Source: Xylophilus sp. Leaf220
GTDB lineage: Bacteria > Pseudomonadota > Gammaproteobacteria > Burkholderiales > Burkholderiaceae_C
Length of the DNA stretch: 64,000 nucleotides
Assembly: GCF_001421705.1 (NCBI RefSeq)
Contig: NZ_LMKO01000022.1
Span: forward strand, 310,339-374,338
Reading direction: 5' to 3'
The translations under genes were made by a program, and so were the position numbers. The notes below the pieces were generated by a model that was not told the DNA's origin, made no database searches, and saw only the letters and a program-made list of their open reading frames with translations. Below are positions 19,778-28,482 of this stretch, piece by piece; positions within the stretch are counted from its first letter, which is position 1; every line of letters starts with the position of its first letter.

Positions 19778-21244
19778 GATGTCGTCGAACTGCGCCTTTA
19801 CCGCCGGGTATAGCTGACGAAAGCGCCGGTGTCGCGCCCGGTGTGCCTCGGCCGCTGCCAGGTCCGGCTCGAAGTGCTGGCGCACGGCGGGCGCGGTGCA
19901 CACCGCCGCTTCGTCGCCGCCATCGGCCAGCCAGGCCAGCCGCGCGGCCCCCAGCGCGGCGCCGGCCTCGCCCCCCTCCGCGAGCGTCAGCGGCACCTCC
20001 AGGATGTCGGCCAGCAGTTGCGCCCACCAGACGCTGCGCGCACCGCCGCCCACCAGCGCCAATGCACCCGAAGGCGCCACCAGCGTGTCGAGCCCGTCGC
20101 GCAGGCCCAGGCAGACGCCTTCGGCCACCGCATAGGCGATGTCGTCGGGCCCGTGCGCCTGCGTCAGCCCGAACAGCACGCCCTGCGCACCGGCGTGGTT
20201 GTGCGGCGAGCGTTCGCCCGACAGGTAGGGAAGGAACAGCGGCGCCCGGCTGCGGGCCGGCGCATCGGGCCGTGCCGCGGCCTCCAGCAGGGCCGCCTCG
20301 CTGCCGCCGAAGCCGAAGGCCCGCGCCGCCCACGTGACCGCACTGGCGGCCGAGAGCATTACCGACATCTGGTGCCAGCGGCCCGGCAGCGCATGGCAGA
20401 AGGCGTGCACGGCCCGGGCAGGATGGGGCAGGAACCGGTCGGTGGCGATGAAGATCACGCCCGAGGTGCCGAGCGACACGAAGCCCTGCCCCGGCGCCAC
20501 GACGCCCATGCCCACCGCACTGGCCGCGTTGTCGCCCGCCCCGCCCGCGATCTTCACGCTGGCCGGCAAGCCCCACCGCGCAGCCAACGCGGGCGACAGC
20601 ATGCCCGACACCGCACTGCCCTCGACCAGCCGCGGCATGTGGCCGCGGGTGAGCCCGGTGGCCGCCAGCAGTTCGTCCGACCAGTCGCGCCGCCCTACGT
20701 CCAGCCACAGCGTGCCCGCCGCGTCCGACATCTCGGCGACCGCCTCGCCGCAGAGCATCAGCCGCAGCCAGTCCTTCGGCAGAAGCACGCGCGCCGTGCG
20801 GGCGAACGCGTCGGGCTCGTGCCGGCGCACCCACAGCAGCTTGGGCGCGGTGAATCCCGGCATCGCCAGGTTGCCGGCGATCTCCGCCAGCCGCGGCACC
20901 GCCTGCGCCAGCGCATCGCACTCCGCCGCGCTGCGTCCGTCATTCCACAGGATCGCCGGCCGCAGCACCGCGCCGGCCGCGTCCAGCAGCACCGCACCGT
21001 GCATCTGCCCCGACAACCCGATCGCCCGCACCGCCGCCAGCGCCGCCGGATGCGCTGCCCGCAGCTGCGCCATCGCGTCCTCCACCGCCACCCACCACGC
21101 CGCCGGGTCCTGCTCCGACCACAGCGGCCGCGGCCGGCTCGCCACCAGCGGCGCCCGCGCCACCCCCACGATGCGCCCGCCGCCGTCCAGCAGCAGCGCC
21201 TTGAGTTCCGAAGTGCCGAGATCGAGCCCGAGGTACATGGTCAT
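19775..21244 (-). CDS. xylB: Xylulokinase
   Basis: 489 residues, FGGY kinase family. N-terminal MTMYLGLDLGTSELKALL is the phosphate-1 motif; SGQMHGAVLLD and ILWNDGRSAAE are xylulokinase signatures, and GDNAASAVGMG with LGTSGVIF forms the second half of the active site. It phosphorylates D-xylulose to xylulose-5-P. It is last in the polyol operon, so it should act on D-xylulose formed from D-arabitol or xylitol. GGAGG lies 12 nt before the chosen ATG; a second ATG two codons later is possible. Confidence 0.93.
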   Translation of the reverse strand: MTMYLGLDLGTSELKALLLDGGGRIVGVARAPLVASRPRPLWSEQDPAAWWVAVEDAMAQLRAAHPAALAAVRAIGLSGQMHGAVLLDAAGAVLRPAILWNDGRSAAECDALAQAVPRLAEIAGNLAMPGFTAPKLLWVRRHEPDAFARTARVLLPKDWLRLMLCGEAVAEMSDAAGTLWLDVGRRDWSDELLAATGLTRGHMPRLVEGSAVSGMLSPALAARWGLPASVKIAGGAGDNAASAVGMGVVAPGQGFVSLGTSGVIFIATDRFLPHPARAVHAFCHALPGRWHQMSVMLSAASAVTWAARAFGFGGSEAALLEAAARPDAPARSRAPLFLPYLSGERSPHNHAGAQGVLFGLTQAHGPDDIAYAVAEGVCLGLRDGLDTLVAPSGALALVGGGARSVWWAQLLADILEVPLTLAEGGEAGAALGAARLAWLADGGDEAAVCTAPAVRQHFEPDLAAAEAHRARHRRFRQLYPAVKAQFDDI

Positions 21245-21357
21245 GAACGAAAAGTGCCTCCAGCCGGCGAACGGCGCCGACCATAAGCTATAAAAAACGT
21301 AGCATCGGCCTTCACGACCTTGCCACGGAGAATTCCCCATACTCCGCGCACCGCCAC

Positions 21358-21451
21358 CCTCAAGGGACACCGTGGAACCGGCTCTGCCGGGCCAGGGGTG
21401 TCGCCCCCGGTAGGGGGTGGGCGAAGACACGCAGTGCGTAGCCTGGGGGCC
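21358..21451 (-). repeat. Repeat B copy 2 (between the araC-type gene and xylB)
   Basis: On the minus strand it begins a few bases after the AraC-family stop: CCCCCAGGCTACGC, a CCCCCTACCGGGGG hairpin, then GGCCCGGCAGAGCCGG inside a GACACC/GGTGTC outer stem. No T tract follows, so it is probably not a full terminator, and xylB continues downstream in the same direction. Confidence 0.85.
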
Positions 21452-21453
21452 AG

Positions 21454-22386
21454 CTAAGCCTGGCCGCCAAATCGCCGCTCCGACTGCCGCCGGAATTCCG
21501 TCGGCGTCATGCCCTTGATCTCCAAAAAGCGCCGGTTGAAATTGGCGACGTTGTTGAAGCCCACCTGGTAGCAGATGTCGGTCACGTAGTGGTCGGTCTG
21601 CATCAGCAGGTGGCAGGCGTTGTTGATCCGCACCCGGTTCACGAAATCGGTGAAGCTGTTGCCGGTCGCCTTGCGGAAGAAGCGGCTGAACCGGCTCTCG
21701 CTCATGCCCAGGCCGGCGGCCACGTCGGCCATGTGGATCGGCTCGGCGACGTTGTCGGTGATCCGGTTGACGATGGCGTTGATGCTGTCGACCTCGGCAT
21801 CGCCCTCGGCGCCCTGCATCTGCACGCTGGAGAGCAGCCGGTAGTCGGTGCAATCGGCCAGGTCGGCCAGGAAGTCGCAGAACGCCGCCAGCCGGCGCAG
21901 GCCGTGGGTGGACTTGACCCGCGCCCAGTGCGCCTCGGCCCGCTCCGACAGGCCGAAGAACTCGACGCCCCGGCGGGCCCGCTCCAGCAACGGCCGCACC
22001 TCGGCCAGCTCGGGAATGCCCTGCGCCGCCTGCTCCACCGGATCGTGGCGGAACTGGATGACCAGGTCCCGCGCCTCCACCCCGCCGGCCGGCGTGTCGA
22101 GCGAGATCCAGTTGTGCGGCAGCCGCGGCCCGCACAGCACCAGGTGCCCCGGTCCGAACGGCCCGATCCAGTCGCCCACGAAGGCCTTGCCCGAGGTGTG
22201 CGTGATCAGGTGCAGCTCGTACTCGTCGTGACAATGCCAGCGCGCCAGCGAACTCGGGTACCCGTGCGCCAGGCAGCGCACCCACCCGGCCTCTTCCGGC
22301 GGCTCGTAGCCCAGCGCCGGCGAGCGCGCCAGGTCGTGCTCCAGCTCCGGCTGGCGCTGGCGGGGAGTGGCGTAGGTCTTGTTCAT
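21454..22386 (-). CDS. AraC-family regulator of the polyol operon
   Basis: 310 residues from MNKTYATPRQRQ (ATG at 22386, GGGG 9 nt upstream). An N-terminal cupin-like sensing half (HCHDEYELHLITHTSGKAFVG, about 60-80) is followed by two helix-turn-helix motifs (about 215-305; MADVAAGLGMSESRFSRFFRK and VTDICYQVGFNNVANFNRRF). It is embedded within the polyol operon between the dehydrogenase and kinase genes, so it most likely activates that operon when bound to a sugar or polyol. An in-frame ATG two codons earlier is possible. Confidence 0.9.
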   Translation of the reverse strand: MNKTYATPRQRQPELEHDLARSPALGYEPPEEAGWVRCLAHGYPSSLARWHCHDEYELHLITHTSGKAFVGDWIGPFGPGHLVLCGPRLPHNWISLDTPAGGVEARDLVIQFRHDPVEQAAQGIPELAEVRPLLERARRGVEFFGLSERAEAHWARVKSTHGLRRLAAFCDFLADLADCTDYRLLSSVQMQGAEGDAEVDSINAIVNRITDNVAEPIHMADVAAGLGMSESRFSRFFRKATGNSFTDFVNRVRINNACHLLMQTDHYVTDICYQVGFNNVANFNRRFLEIKGMTPTEFRRQSERRFGGQA

Positions 22387-22426
22387 AAACATCGGCCCCA
22401 AAAGACACACCGGCAACTCCCAGACA

Positions 22427-22511
22427 TCTCGCGGAACCGGCTTCGCCGGGCCGCCAGGATGGCCCCCTGCAAGGGGGTGGGCGAAGACACGAAGTGCGCA
22501 GCCTGGGGGTG
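22427..22511 (-). repeat. Repeat B copy 3 (between the SDR and araC-type genes)
   Basis: Starts 3-4 bp after the SDR stop codon on the minus strand, with CCCCCAGGCTGCGC, a CCCCCTTGCAGGGGG hairpin and GGCCCGGCGAAGCCGG. Same orientation as the gene it follows. Confidence 0.85.
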
Positions 22512-22514
22512 TGC

Positions 22515-23333
22515 TCAGCCCATGACGCTACCACCGTCCACGTTCAGCGTCTGGGCGGTGATGTAGCGCGCGGCGTCGCTCGCCAGGAACACCACCGCAC
22601 CCGCCATGTCGGCCGGCGTGCCCATGCGGCCCAGCGGCACCGCCAGGCCCACCTGGCGCTTCTTCTCGCCGATCGGCAGGTTCTCGTAGCGGGCGAAGAG
22701 CGCATCGACCCCGGCCCACATCGGCGTATCGACCACGCCCGGCGCGATGCCGTTGACCCGGATGCCGTGCGGCGCCATCGCCAGCGCCGCGCTCTGGGTG
22801 TAGCTGATGACCGCGGCCTTGGTGGCGCAGTAGTGGGCGACCAGCGCCTCGCCGCGCCGGCCGGCCTGCGAGGCCAGGTTGACCACCGACGCGCCTCGCG
22901 TGCCGGCCCGCACCATCTCGCGCAGCACCGCCTGCATCACGAAGAACATGCCCTTCACGTTGACCGCGAACAGCCGGTCGAACGAGGCCTCGTCGGCGTC
23001 CAGCAGCGGCGCCATGTCGAACACCGCCGCGTTGTTGACCAGCGTGTGGATGGCACCGAAGCGGGCCTGCGCCGCGGCGATGCAGCGGGCGATGGCGGCG
23101 CTGTCGGTCACGTCGGCGCCCTGGTAGGCGATCGCGTCGGGATGGCGCGCGGCCACCGCGCGCACCGCGTCCGGGGCACCGTCGGCGCGATCGACCACGG
23201 TGCAGCGCGCGCCCTCGGCGATGCAGGCCTCGGCGATCGCCAGGCCGATGCCGCCGCCGGCGCCGGTCAGCAGCACGTGCCGGCCGGCGAGGCAGCCGGT
23301 GGATGTGGTGGGGGATACAGGTGCGTCGCTCAT
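22515..23333 (-). CDS. SDR-family polyol (sorbitol/galactitol-type) dehydrogenase
   Basis: 272 residues, classical short-chain dehydrogenase. NAD-binding TGAGGGIG (about 24-31), NNAA (about 98-101), the catalytic Ser in VVNLASQAG and the YxxxK pair in HYCATK. It closely resembles SmoS-type L-iditol 2-dehydrogenases, which oxidise sorbitol to fructose or galactitol to tagatose. Starts 11 bp after the transaldolase-like gene starts upstream on the same strand. The exact polyol cannot be read from sequence; operon context supports sorbitol or arabitol. Confidence 0.88.
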   Translation of the reverse strand: MSDAPVSPTTSTGCLAGRHVLLTGAGGGIGLAIAEACIAEGARCTVVDRADGAPDAVRAVAARHPDAIAYQGADVTDSAAIARCIAAAQARFGAIHTLVNNAAVFDMAPLLDADEASFDRLFAVNVKGMFFVMQAVLREMVRAGTRGASVVNLASQAGRRGEALVAHYCATKAAVISYTQSAALAMAPHGIRVNGIAPGVVDTPMWAGVDALFARYENLPIGEKKRQVGLAVPLGRMGTPADMAGAVVFLASDAARYITAQTLNVDGGSVMG

Positions 23334-23344
23334 CGAAAAGGTCC

Positions 23345-24019
23345 TCAGGAAGACAGGGGAAGGCGGTCGGCATCCGCCAGGAAGCCACGCTGGGCCGCCG
23401 ACGTGGCCGGGTGGTCGAGGATCTCGGCGAACAGCGCGGGCGGCACGGTGATCGCGCCCACGCCGAGCGCCAGCAGCGCCTGGTAGGCGGCGCGGGAGCG
23501 CACGCTGGCCACCAGCAGCCGGGTGCCGCTGCCGCTCTGCGCCACCAGCGCCTGCATCCGCGCGACCAGCGCCAGTCCGTCGATGCCGGCGTCTTCCAGC
23601 CTGCCCAGGTAGGGCGCCGCATAGGCCGCACCGAGCTGGGCCGCGAAGTGCGCCTGCTCTTCCGCGTACACCGCGGTGTAGGTGACCGGGACACCCTCGG
23701 CGCTCAGTTCTGCGCCGGCCCGCAGGCCCTCGCGGGTGGCCGGGATTTTCACCACCAGCTGGCCCGGCTCGAACGCCGCCAGCAGCGCCAGCGCGTCGGC
23801 CCGCATGCCGTCGGCATCGGCCGACTGCACCTGCGCCTGGACCTGCCGCGCGCCGAGCCGCAGCGCGCGGTGCAGCAGCGCGGGCAGCGCCGCCCGCGAG
23901 ACGCCGGCGCGCAGCAGCAGCGTGGGGTTGGTGGTGACGCCGTAGACCACCGGGTGCGGCAGGCAGGCCTGCAGCGCGTCGATGTCGGCACTGTCGATGT
24001 AGAGGTGGAAGCGCGTCAT
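23345..24019 (-). CDS. Small transaldolase / fructose-6-phosphate aldolase-like protein
   Basis: 224 residues, the size of FSA/TalC rather than the 317-residue Tal found elsewhere in this window. GVTTNPTLLLR (27-37) and the Schiff-base lysine Lys91 in VVKIPATREG are conserved. Family members cleave or form fructose-6-P or transfer dihydroxyacetone. Its place between sugar kinase and dehydrogenase genes suggests a role in handling the phosphorylated product of polyol oxidation. Activity as transaldolase or aldolase is not decided by sequence alone. Confidence 0.85.
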   Translation of the reverse strand: MTRFHLYIDSADIDALQACLPHPVVYGVTTNPTLLLRAGVSRAALPALLHRALRLGARQVQAQVQSADADGMRADALALLAAFEPGQLVVKIPATREGLRAGAELSAEGVPVTYTAVYAEEQAHFAAQLGAAYAAPYLGRLEDAGIDGLALVARMQALVAQSGSGTRLLVASVRSRAAYQALLALGVGAITVPPALFAEILDHPATSAAQRGFLADADRLPLSS

Positions 24020-24074
24020 GGGGTCGTGCGGTGGATCGCGGTGAATGCGTCGGTCGGTTCTGCGTGGCGGCGGT

Positions 24075-25034
24075 TCACCGCGGGATCGATGCGGGGTCTT
24101 GCGGGCCGGCCCACGTACCGCGCACCTCGTCGCGCCGCGGGGGATTCGCACCCTCTCGCGTGCAGTTGAGCGCCGCGGCGGCGGCCGCGAACTGCAGCAC
24201 CGTGCGCCAGGTCGCGTCGGCCAGGGCGGCCAGCTGCGCCGGCTGCTCCACGCCCTGCTCCAGCAGGCCCACCGACAATGCCGCGCCGAAGGTGTCGCCG
24301 GCGCCGATGGTGTCGACCACCGCCACCGACGGCGGCCGCACCTCCAGCGGCGCATGCCCGGTCCGGTAGAGCGTGGCCCCGGCCGCGCCGCGGGTCAGCA
24401 CCACGGCGCGCGGCCCCATGCGCAAAAAGCACAGGGCGGTGTCGGCCGCGTCCTGGTGCGGCGCGAGCGCGGTGGCGTCTTCGTCGCTCAGCTTGACGAT
24501 GTCGCTCAGCGCGGCCCAGGCGCGCATCCGCTCGCGGTAGCCGGCCATGTCGCGCACCAGGCTGGGCCGCACGTTGGGATCGAAGACGACGATGCGTGCG
24601 CCGCGCTGAGCCTGCACCAGCGCGGTGATGCAACCGGCCGCCGGTTCCTGCAGCAGCGCGATGGAGCCGAAGTGCAGGTAGCGGCAGCTCTGCGGCAGTT
24701 CCGGCAGCGGGTCGGGCGACCACAGCGTGTCGGCGGTGGCCTGGGTGTAGAAGGCGTAGCGGTTGGTCTGCGGCGTGCGCTCGACGAAGGCCAGCGTGCT
24801 CGGCGCATCGCTGCGCAGCACCAAGCGGGTGTCGACCCCGTTGGCCTGCAGGTTCGCCAGCAGCCGCTCGCCGAACAGGTCGGTGGAGAGCTGGGTGACC
24901 AGGCCGGCAGGCTGGCCGAGCCGTGCGGCGGCGATGGCGCTGTTGGCCAATGCGCCACCTTCGTGGCCCACGAAGCCCAGGCCGCCGGTGCCGGTGAAAT
25001 CGATCAGGGCCTCGCCCACGAACGCGATGCGCAT
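24075..25034 (-). CDS. PfkB-family sugar kinase (probable fructokinase)
   Basis: 319 residues. Ribokinase-fold protein with the N-terminal MRIAFVGEALIDF strand and the catalytic DTIGAGDTFGAAL motif (about 250-262). AAGGAG lies 5 nt before the ATG. It starts 10 bp after the mannitol dehydrogenase gene ends, so it probably phosphorylates the fructose that enzyme makes, giving fructose-6-P for the nearby pgi/zwf branch. 2-keto sugar substrates other than fructose are possible. Confidence 0.88.
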   Translation of the reverse strand: MRIAFVGEALIDFTGTGGLGFVGHEGGALANSAIAAARLGQPAGLVTQLSTDLFGERLLANLQANGVDTRLVLRSDAPSTLAFVERTPQTNRYAFYTQATADTLWSPDPLPELPQSCRYLHFGSIALLQEPAAGCITALVQAQRGARIVVFDPNVRPSLVRDMAGYRERMRAWAALSDIVKLSDEDATALAPHQDAADTALCFLRMGPRAVVLTRGAAGATLYRTGHAPLEVRPPSVAVVDTIGAGDTFGAALSVGLLEQGVEQPAQLAALADATWRTVLQFAAAAAALNCTREGANPPRRDEVRGTWAGPQDPASIPR

Positions 25035-25044
25035 GGAGGCTCCT

Positions 25045-26472
25045 TCAGGCGGCGGACGCCACGAATGCGTCGACCCGCTGGCCGACCCGGCGCACCGCGT
25101 CGACCAGGCGCGGATCGTTCGCGGTAGGCCCCCACAGCGACCCATCGGCGCAGAAGGCCGCGACCGGGTCGGCGGCGTCGCAGATCGCATGCGCTGCCGT
25201 CGGGTCCATGCCCTGGTCCTGGTACGCATAGGGCAGCGTGCCCCGGTGCCAGCGCTGCAGGAAGGCCAGGAACAGCGCGGGCAGCATCGCCACGCTGTCG
25301 ATGCCCTCGCCGCGCGCCAGCCGCTCCCGGATCGTCGGTGCGACGAAGCCGGGAATCTTGGAGAAGCCGTCGGCTGCCACCCGCTGGTTGGTGTCGCGGA
25401 TCGCCGGGTTGCCGAAACGCTCCAGCACCACGTCGCGGTAGGCGGGCAGGTCGACCGGGCTGGCCGCGCCCGGCACCTGCAGGCAGGGGATCACGTCGTC
25501 GGTGACGTAGTCGTAGGCCATCCGGCGGATCGCCGCGGTGTGCGTGCCCTCGTGGATGAACTGCAGGCCGACCAGGGTGCCGGCCCAGGCGATGCAGCTG
25601 TGGGTGGCGTTGAGCAGCCGGATCTTGGCTTCCTCGTACGGCTGCACCGATGCGACCAGCTGCACGCCCACGCGCGCCCAGTCGGGCCGGCCGGCGACGA
25701 AGTCGTCCTCGATCACCCACTGGATGAAGCTCTCGCCGGTGACCGGCACGGCGTCGTCCCAGCCGGTGGCCTGCAGCACGCGCGCGCGCAACTCCGGTGG
25801 AGGGCGCGGCGTGATGCGGTCGACCATCGCGTCGGGACAGGCGGTGTTCGCCTCGGCCCATGCGCGCAGCGCCGGGTCGCCCGCATGGTCGATGAACTCC
25901 AGCAGGCCGCCGCGGAAGCGTTCGCCGTTGTGGCGCAGGTTGTCGCAGTTGAGCAGGGTGAGCGGGCCGGCGCCCGCCGCACGGCGCGCCCGCAGGATCG
26001 CGCAGACCGCGCCGTAGACCGTCTGGCCGGCCTCGCCGCGGCGGGCGCGGTCGATGTCGGCCTGCAGGTCGGTGAACGACAGATCCAGCCGGTGCTGTGC
26101 GTCGAGATAGTAGCCGGCCTCGGTCACGGTGAAGGACACGATGCGGGTGGCGGGCGCCGCGCCGCAGGCGACCACCGCGGCCAGCGACGCCTCGTAGGGC
26201 AGCACCGCGCGGATCGCGGCGATGCGCTGGTAGCGCACCGCGCCGGCGGGCGAGATCGTCTCCAGCGTGTAGTGGCCGCCCTGGGCGCGCAGCGCGTCCA
26301 GCGTCTCGGCCATGTCGGGCCGGATGTTGGCGCCGACTAGCGACCAGCGGGTGTCGCCCGCGTCGTGCAGTTGCTGCAGGTACACCGCCTGGTGCGCGCG
26401 GTGGAAGGAGCCCAGGCCCAGGTGCAGGATGGTGCCGGTGCCGGTGCCGTCGGGCGGGGTGGAGTTGGACAT
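25045..26472 (-). CDS. Mannitol 2-dehydrogenase (long-chain polyol dehydrogenase)
   Basis: 475 residues, in the range for this family. The N-terminal nucleotide-binding start is HLGLGSFHRAHQAVY, and the polyol-specific KxxxxNxxH active-site motif is seen in KIRLLNATHSCIAW (about residues 282-295). Oxidises D-mannitol to D-fructose with NAD; relatives act on D-arabitol to give D-xylulose, which would suit the xylB gene in the same operon. It follows the ABC ATPase gene after 20 bp. Confidence 0.9.
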   Translation of the reverse strand: MSNSTPPDGTGTGTILHLGLGSFHRAHQAVYLQQLHDAGDTRWSLVGANIRPDMAETLDALRAQGGHYTLETISPAGAVRYQRIAAIRAVLPYEASLAAVVACGAAPATRIVSFTVTEAGYYLDAQHRLDLSFTDLQADIDRARRGEAGQTVYGAVCAILRARRAAGAGPLTLLNCDNLRHNGERFRGGLLEFIDHAGDPALRAWAEANTACPDAMVDRITPRPPPELRARVLQATGWDDAVPVTGESFIQWVIEDDFVAGRPDWARVGVQLVASVQPYEEAKIRLLNATHSCIAWAGTLVGLQFIHEGTHTAAIRRMAYDYVTDDVIPCLQVPGAASPVDLPAYRDVVLERFGNPAIRDTNQRVAADGFSKIPGFVAPTIRERLARGEGIDSVAMLPALFLAFLQRWHRGTLPYAYQDQGMDPTAAHAICDAADPVAAFCADGSLWGPTANDPRLVDAVRRVGQRVDAFVASAA

Positions 26473-26492
26473 GTCGCGGTTCCGAAGAGGAT

Positions 26493-27530
26493 TCAGGCGG
26501 TGGCGTCGGCGGTGCGGCCGTCGCGGTCGAAGAGGTGCAGCACCGACGGATCGAGTTCGACGCCCACGTCGTCGCCGGCCTGCAGCCGGGTGCGGTCGTT
26601 CTGGCGTGCGACCAGCGGCACGCCTTCCACGTCGACATGGATCAGAGTGTCGGCCCCCAGGGCCTCGACCAGCTCGACCCGGCCCGGCACGCCGGCGCCG
26701 TGGCCGGGGTGCACCCGCAGGCCCTCGGGCCGCACGCCCAGGAAGCCGTCCTGCGGCAGACGGCCGCGGGTCTGGGCCGAGAAGTGCGGGATGGCCGCGG
26801 CCGGCACCAGGTTCATCGACGGCATGCCGATGAACTGCGCGACGAAGCGGTTGGCCGGCCGGTCGTAGAGCTCCAGCGGCGTGCCCACCTGCTCGATCCG
26901 GCCGTCGCGGAACACCACCACCCGGTCGGCCAGCGTCATCGCCTCGACCTGGTCGTGGGTGACGTAGATGGTGGTGGCGCCGAGCGCGCGGTGCAGCTTG
27001 TGGATTTCCACCCGCGTGTTGCCGCGCAGCGCCGCGTCGAGGTTGGAGAGCGGCTCGTCGAACAGGAACACCTTGGGCGCGCGGACGATGGCCCGGCCGA
27101 TCGCCACCCGCTGGCGCTGCCCGCCCGACAGGTCCTTGGGCGTGCGGTCGAGGTACTGCGCCAGGTTGAGCGTCTCGGCCGCGTGCAGCACCTTGCGGCG
27201 GATCTCGTCCTTGGCCACGCCGGCCAGCTTGAGCGCGAAGGACATGTTGTCGTAGACGCTCATGTGCGGATAGAGCGCATAGCTCTGGAACACCATCGCC
27301 AGGTCGCGCTTGCCCGAAGGCATGTGGGTGATGTCGCGGCCGTCCAGGTGCAGGCTGCCGCCGGTGGCCGGCTCCAGCCCGGCGATCAGCCGCAGCAGCG
27401 TCGACTTGCCGCAGCCCGACGGCCCGACAAAAACGATGAACTCGCCCTTCTGGATCTCCAGGTCGACGCCGCGGATGATCTGCGCGTCGCCGAAGCTCTT
27501 GGTGATGTGCTGCAGTTGCAGGTAGGCCAT
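26493..27530 (-). CDS. Polyol ABC transporter ATP-binding protein (SmoK/MtlK type)
   Basis: 345 residues. Walker A GPSGCGKST (36-44), Q-loop MVFQSYALYPHM, signature LSGGQRQRV, Walker B LFDEPLSNLD and a C-terminal TOBE-type regulatory domain, as in MalK-like ATPases of the CUT1 family. It energises uptake of mannitol/sorbitol/arabitol together with the two permeases and binding protein of the same operon. Starts 14 bp before the preceding permease gene's stop in operon order. Confidence 0.93.
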   Translation of the reverse strand: MAYLQLQHITKSFGDAQIIRGVDLEIQKGEFIVFVGPSGCGKSTLLRLIAGLEPATGGSLHLDGRDITHMPSGKRDLAMVFQSYALYPHMSVYDNMSFALKLAGVAKDEIRRKVLHAAETLNLAQYLDRTPKDLSGGQRQRVAIGRAIVRAPKVFLFDEPLSNLDAALRGNTRVEIHKLHRALGATTIYVTHDQVEAMTLADRVVVFRDGRIEQVGTPLELYDRPANRFVAQFIGMPSMNLVPAAAIPHFSAQTRGRLPQDGFLGVRPEGLRVHPGHGAGVPGRVELVEALGADTLIHVDVEGVPLVARQNDRTRLQAGDDVGVELDPSVLHLFDRDGRTADATA

Positions 27531-27544
27531 GGATGTCTCCCGTT

Positions 27545-28366
27545 TCACTTGACGGCGCCGAAGGTCAGGCCCTGGACGAGTTGCTTCTGGCTGAACCAGC
27601 CGAACACCACGATCGGCGCGATCGCCATCAGCGAGGCGGCCGAGAGCTTGGCCCAGAACAGGCCTTCGGGGCTGGAGTAGGAGGCGATCAGCGTCGCCAG
27701 GGTGCCAGCCTTGGCCGAGCTGAGGTTGAGCGCCCAGAACGATTCGTTCCAGCTGAGCACCAGGCACAGCAGCCCGCAGGAGCCCAGCCCGCCGACCGAC
27801 AGCGGCAGCACCACGTGGCGGAACTCGGTCCACAGGCTCGCGCCGTCCATGCGGGCGGCCTCCAGGATGTCCTGCGGTATGTCCTTGTAGCTGGCGTACA
27901 GCATCCAGACCATGATCGGCAGGTTGGACAGGGTGAACACCACCGTCAGCGCGGTCAGCGAATCGAGCAGGCCGGTGCTCTGCGCCAGCACGTAGACCGG
28001 CATCAGCGCGCCGACCGCCGGCATCATCTTGGTGGAGAGCATCCACATCAGGATGTCCCGGGTGCGGCGGGTGCGGAAGAAGGCCATCGAGTACGCCGCC
28101 GGCGCCGCGATCAGCAGCCCGAGGACGGTGGAGCCCAGCGCGGTGACCAGCGAATTGCGGGCGTACAGCAGGTAGTCGCTGCGGCGCTGCACCTCGGCGA
28201 AGTTGTCGAGCGTGGGCGTGAAGACGAAGAGCGGTGGCACGTGGATCGCCTGCAGCTCGGTCTTGAAGGCCGTCAGGAACAGCCATCCCAGCGGGAAGAA
28301 CAGCAGCAGCGCCGCGGCCCAGGCGCCCACGGTGCGGATGCCGGTGAGAACGAGCTTGTCGTGCAT
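27545..28366 (-). CDS. Polyol ABC transporter permease (SmoG/MtlG type)
   Basis: 273 residues with six membrane helices and the EAA loop EAARMDGASLWTEFRHVVLP (about 186-205) that docks on the ATPase. MalG-family inner-membrane subunit. The ATG at 28366 is chosen because AAGAAAG lies 6 nt before it; an ATG two codons upstream is possible. It is separated from the other permease gene by 116 bp that hold a repeat B copy. Confidence 0.92.
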   Translation of the reverse strand: MHDKLVLTGIRTVGAWAAALLLFFPLGWLFLTAFKTELQAIHVPPLFVFTPTLDNFAEVQRRSDYLLYARNSLVTALGSTVLGLLIAAPAAYSMAFFRTRRTRDILMWMLSTKMMPAVGALMPVYVLAQSTGLLDSLTALTVVFTLSNLPIMVWMLYASYKDIPQDILEAARMDGASLWTEFRHVVLPLSVGGLGSCGLLCLVLSWNESFWALNLSSAKAGTLATLIASYSSPEGLFWAKLSAASLMAIAPIVVFGWFSQKQLVQGLTFGAVK

Positions 28367-28383
28367 GGTCATCTTTCTTGGAA

Positions 28384-28480
28384 ACACCGCGGAACCGGCT
28401 TGGCCGGGCCGCTGGTGTTGCCCCCTGCAAGGGGGTTGGCGCAGAGACACGCAGTGCGCGAAGACTGGGGGTGTGCCATG
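28384..28480 (-). repeat. Repeat B copy 4 (between the two permease genes)
   Basis: Begins within 15 bp of the upstream permease stop on the minus strand: CCCCCAGTCTTCGCGC, a CCCCCTTGCAGGGGG hairpin, GGCCCGGCCAAGCCGG, then a GGTGTTTCC end. It sits inside the transport operon, so it must allow readthrough if the operon is one transcript. Confidence 0.85.
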
Positions 28481-28482
28481 GT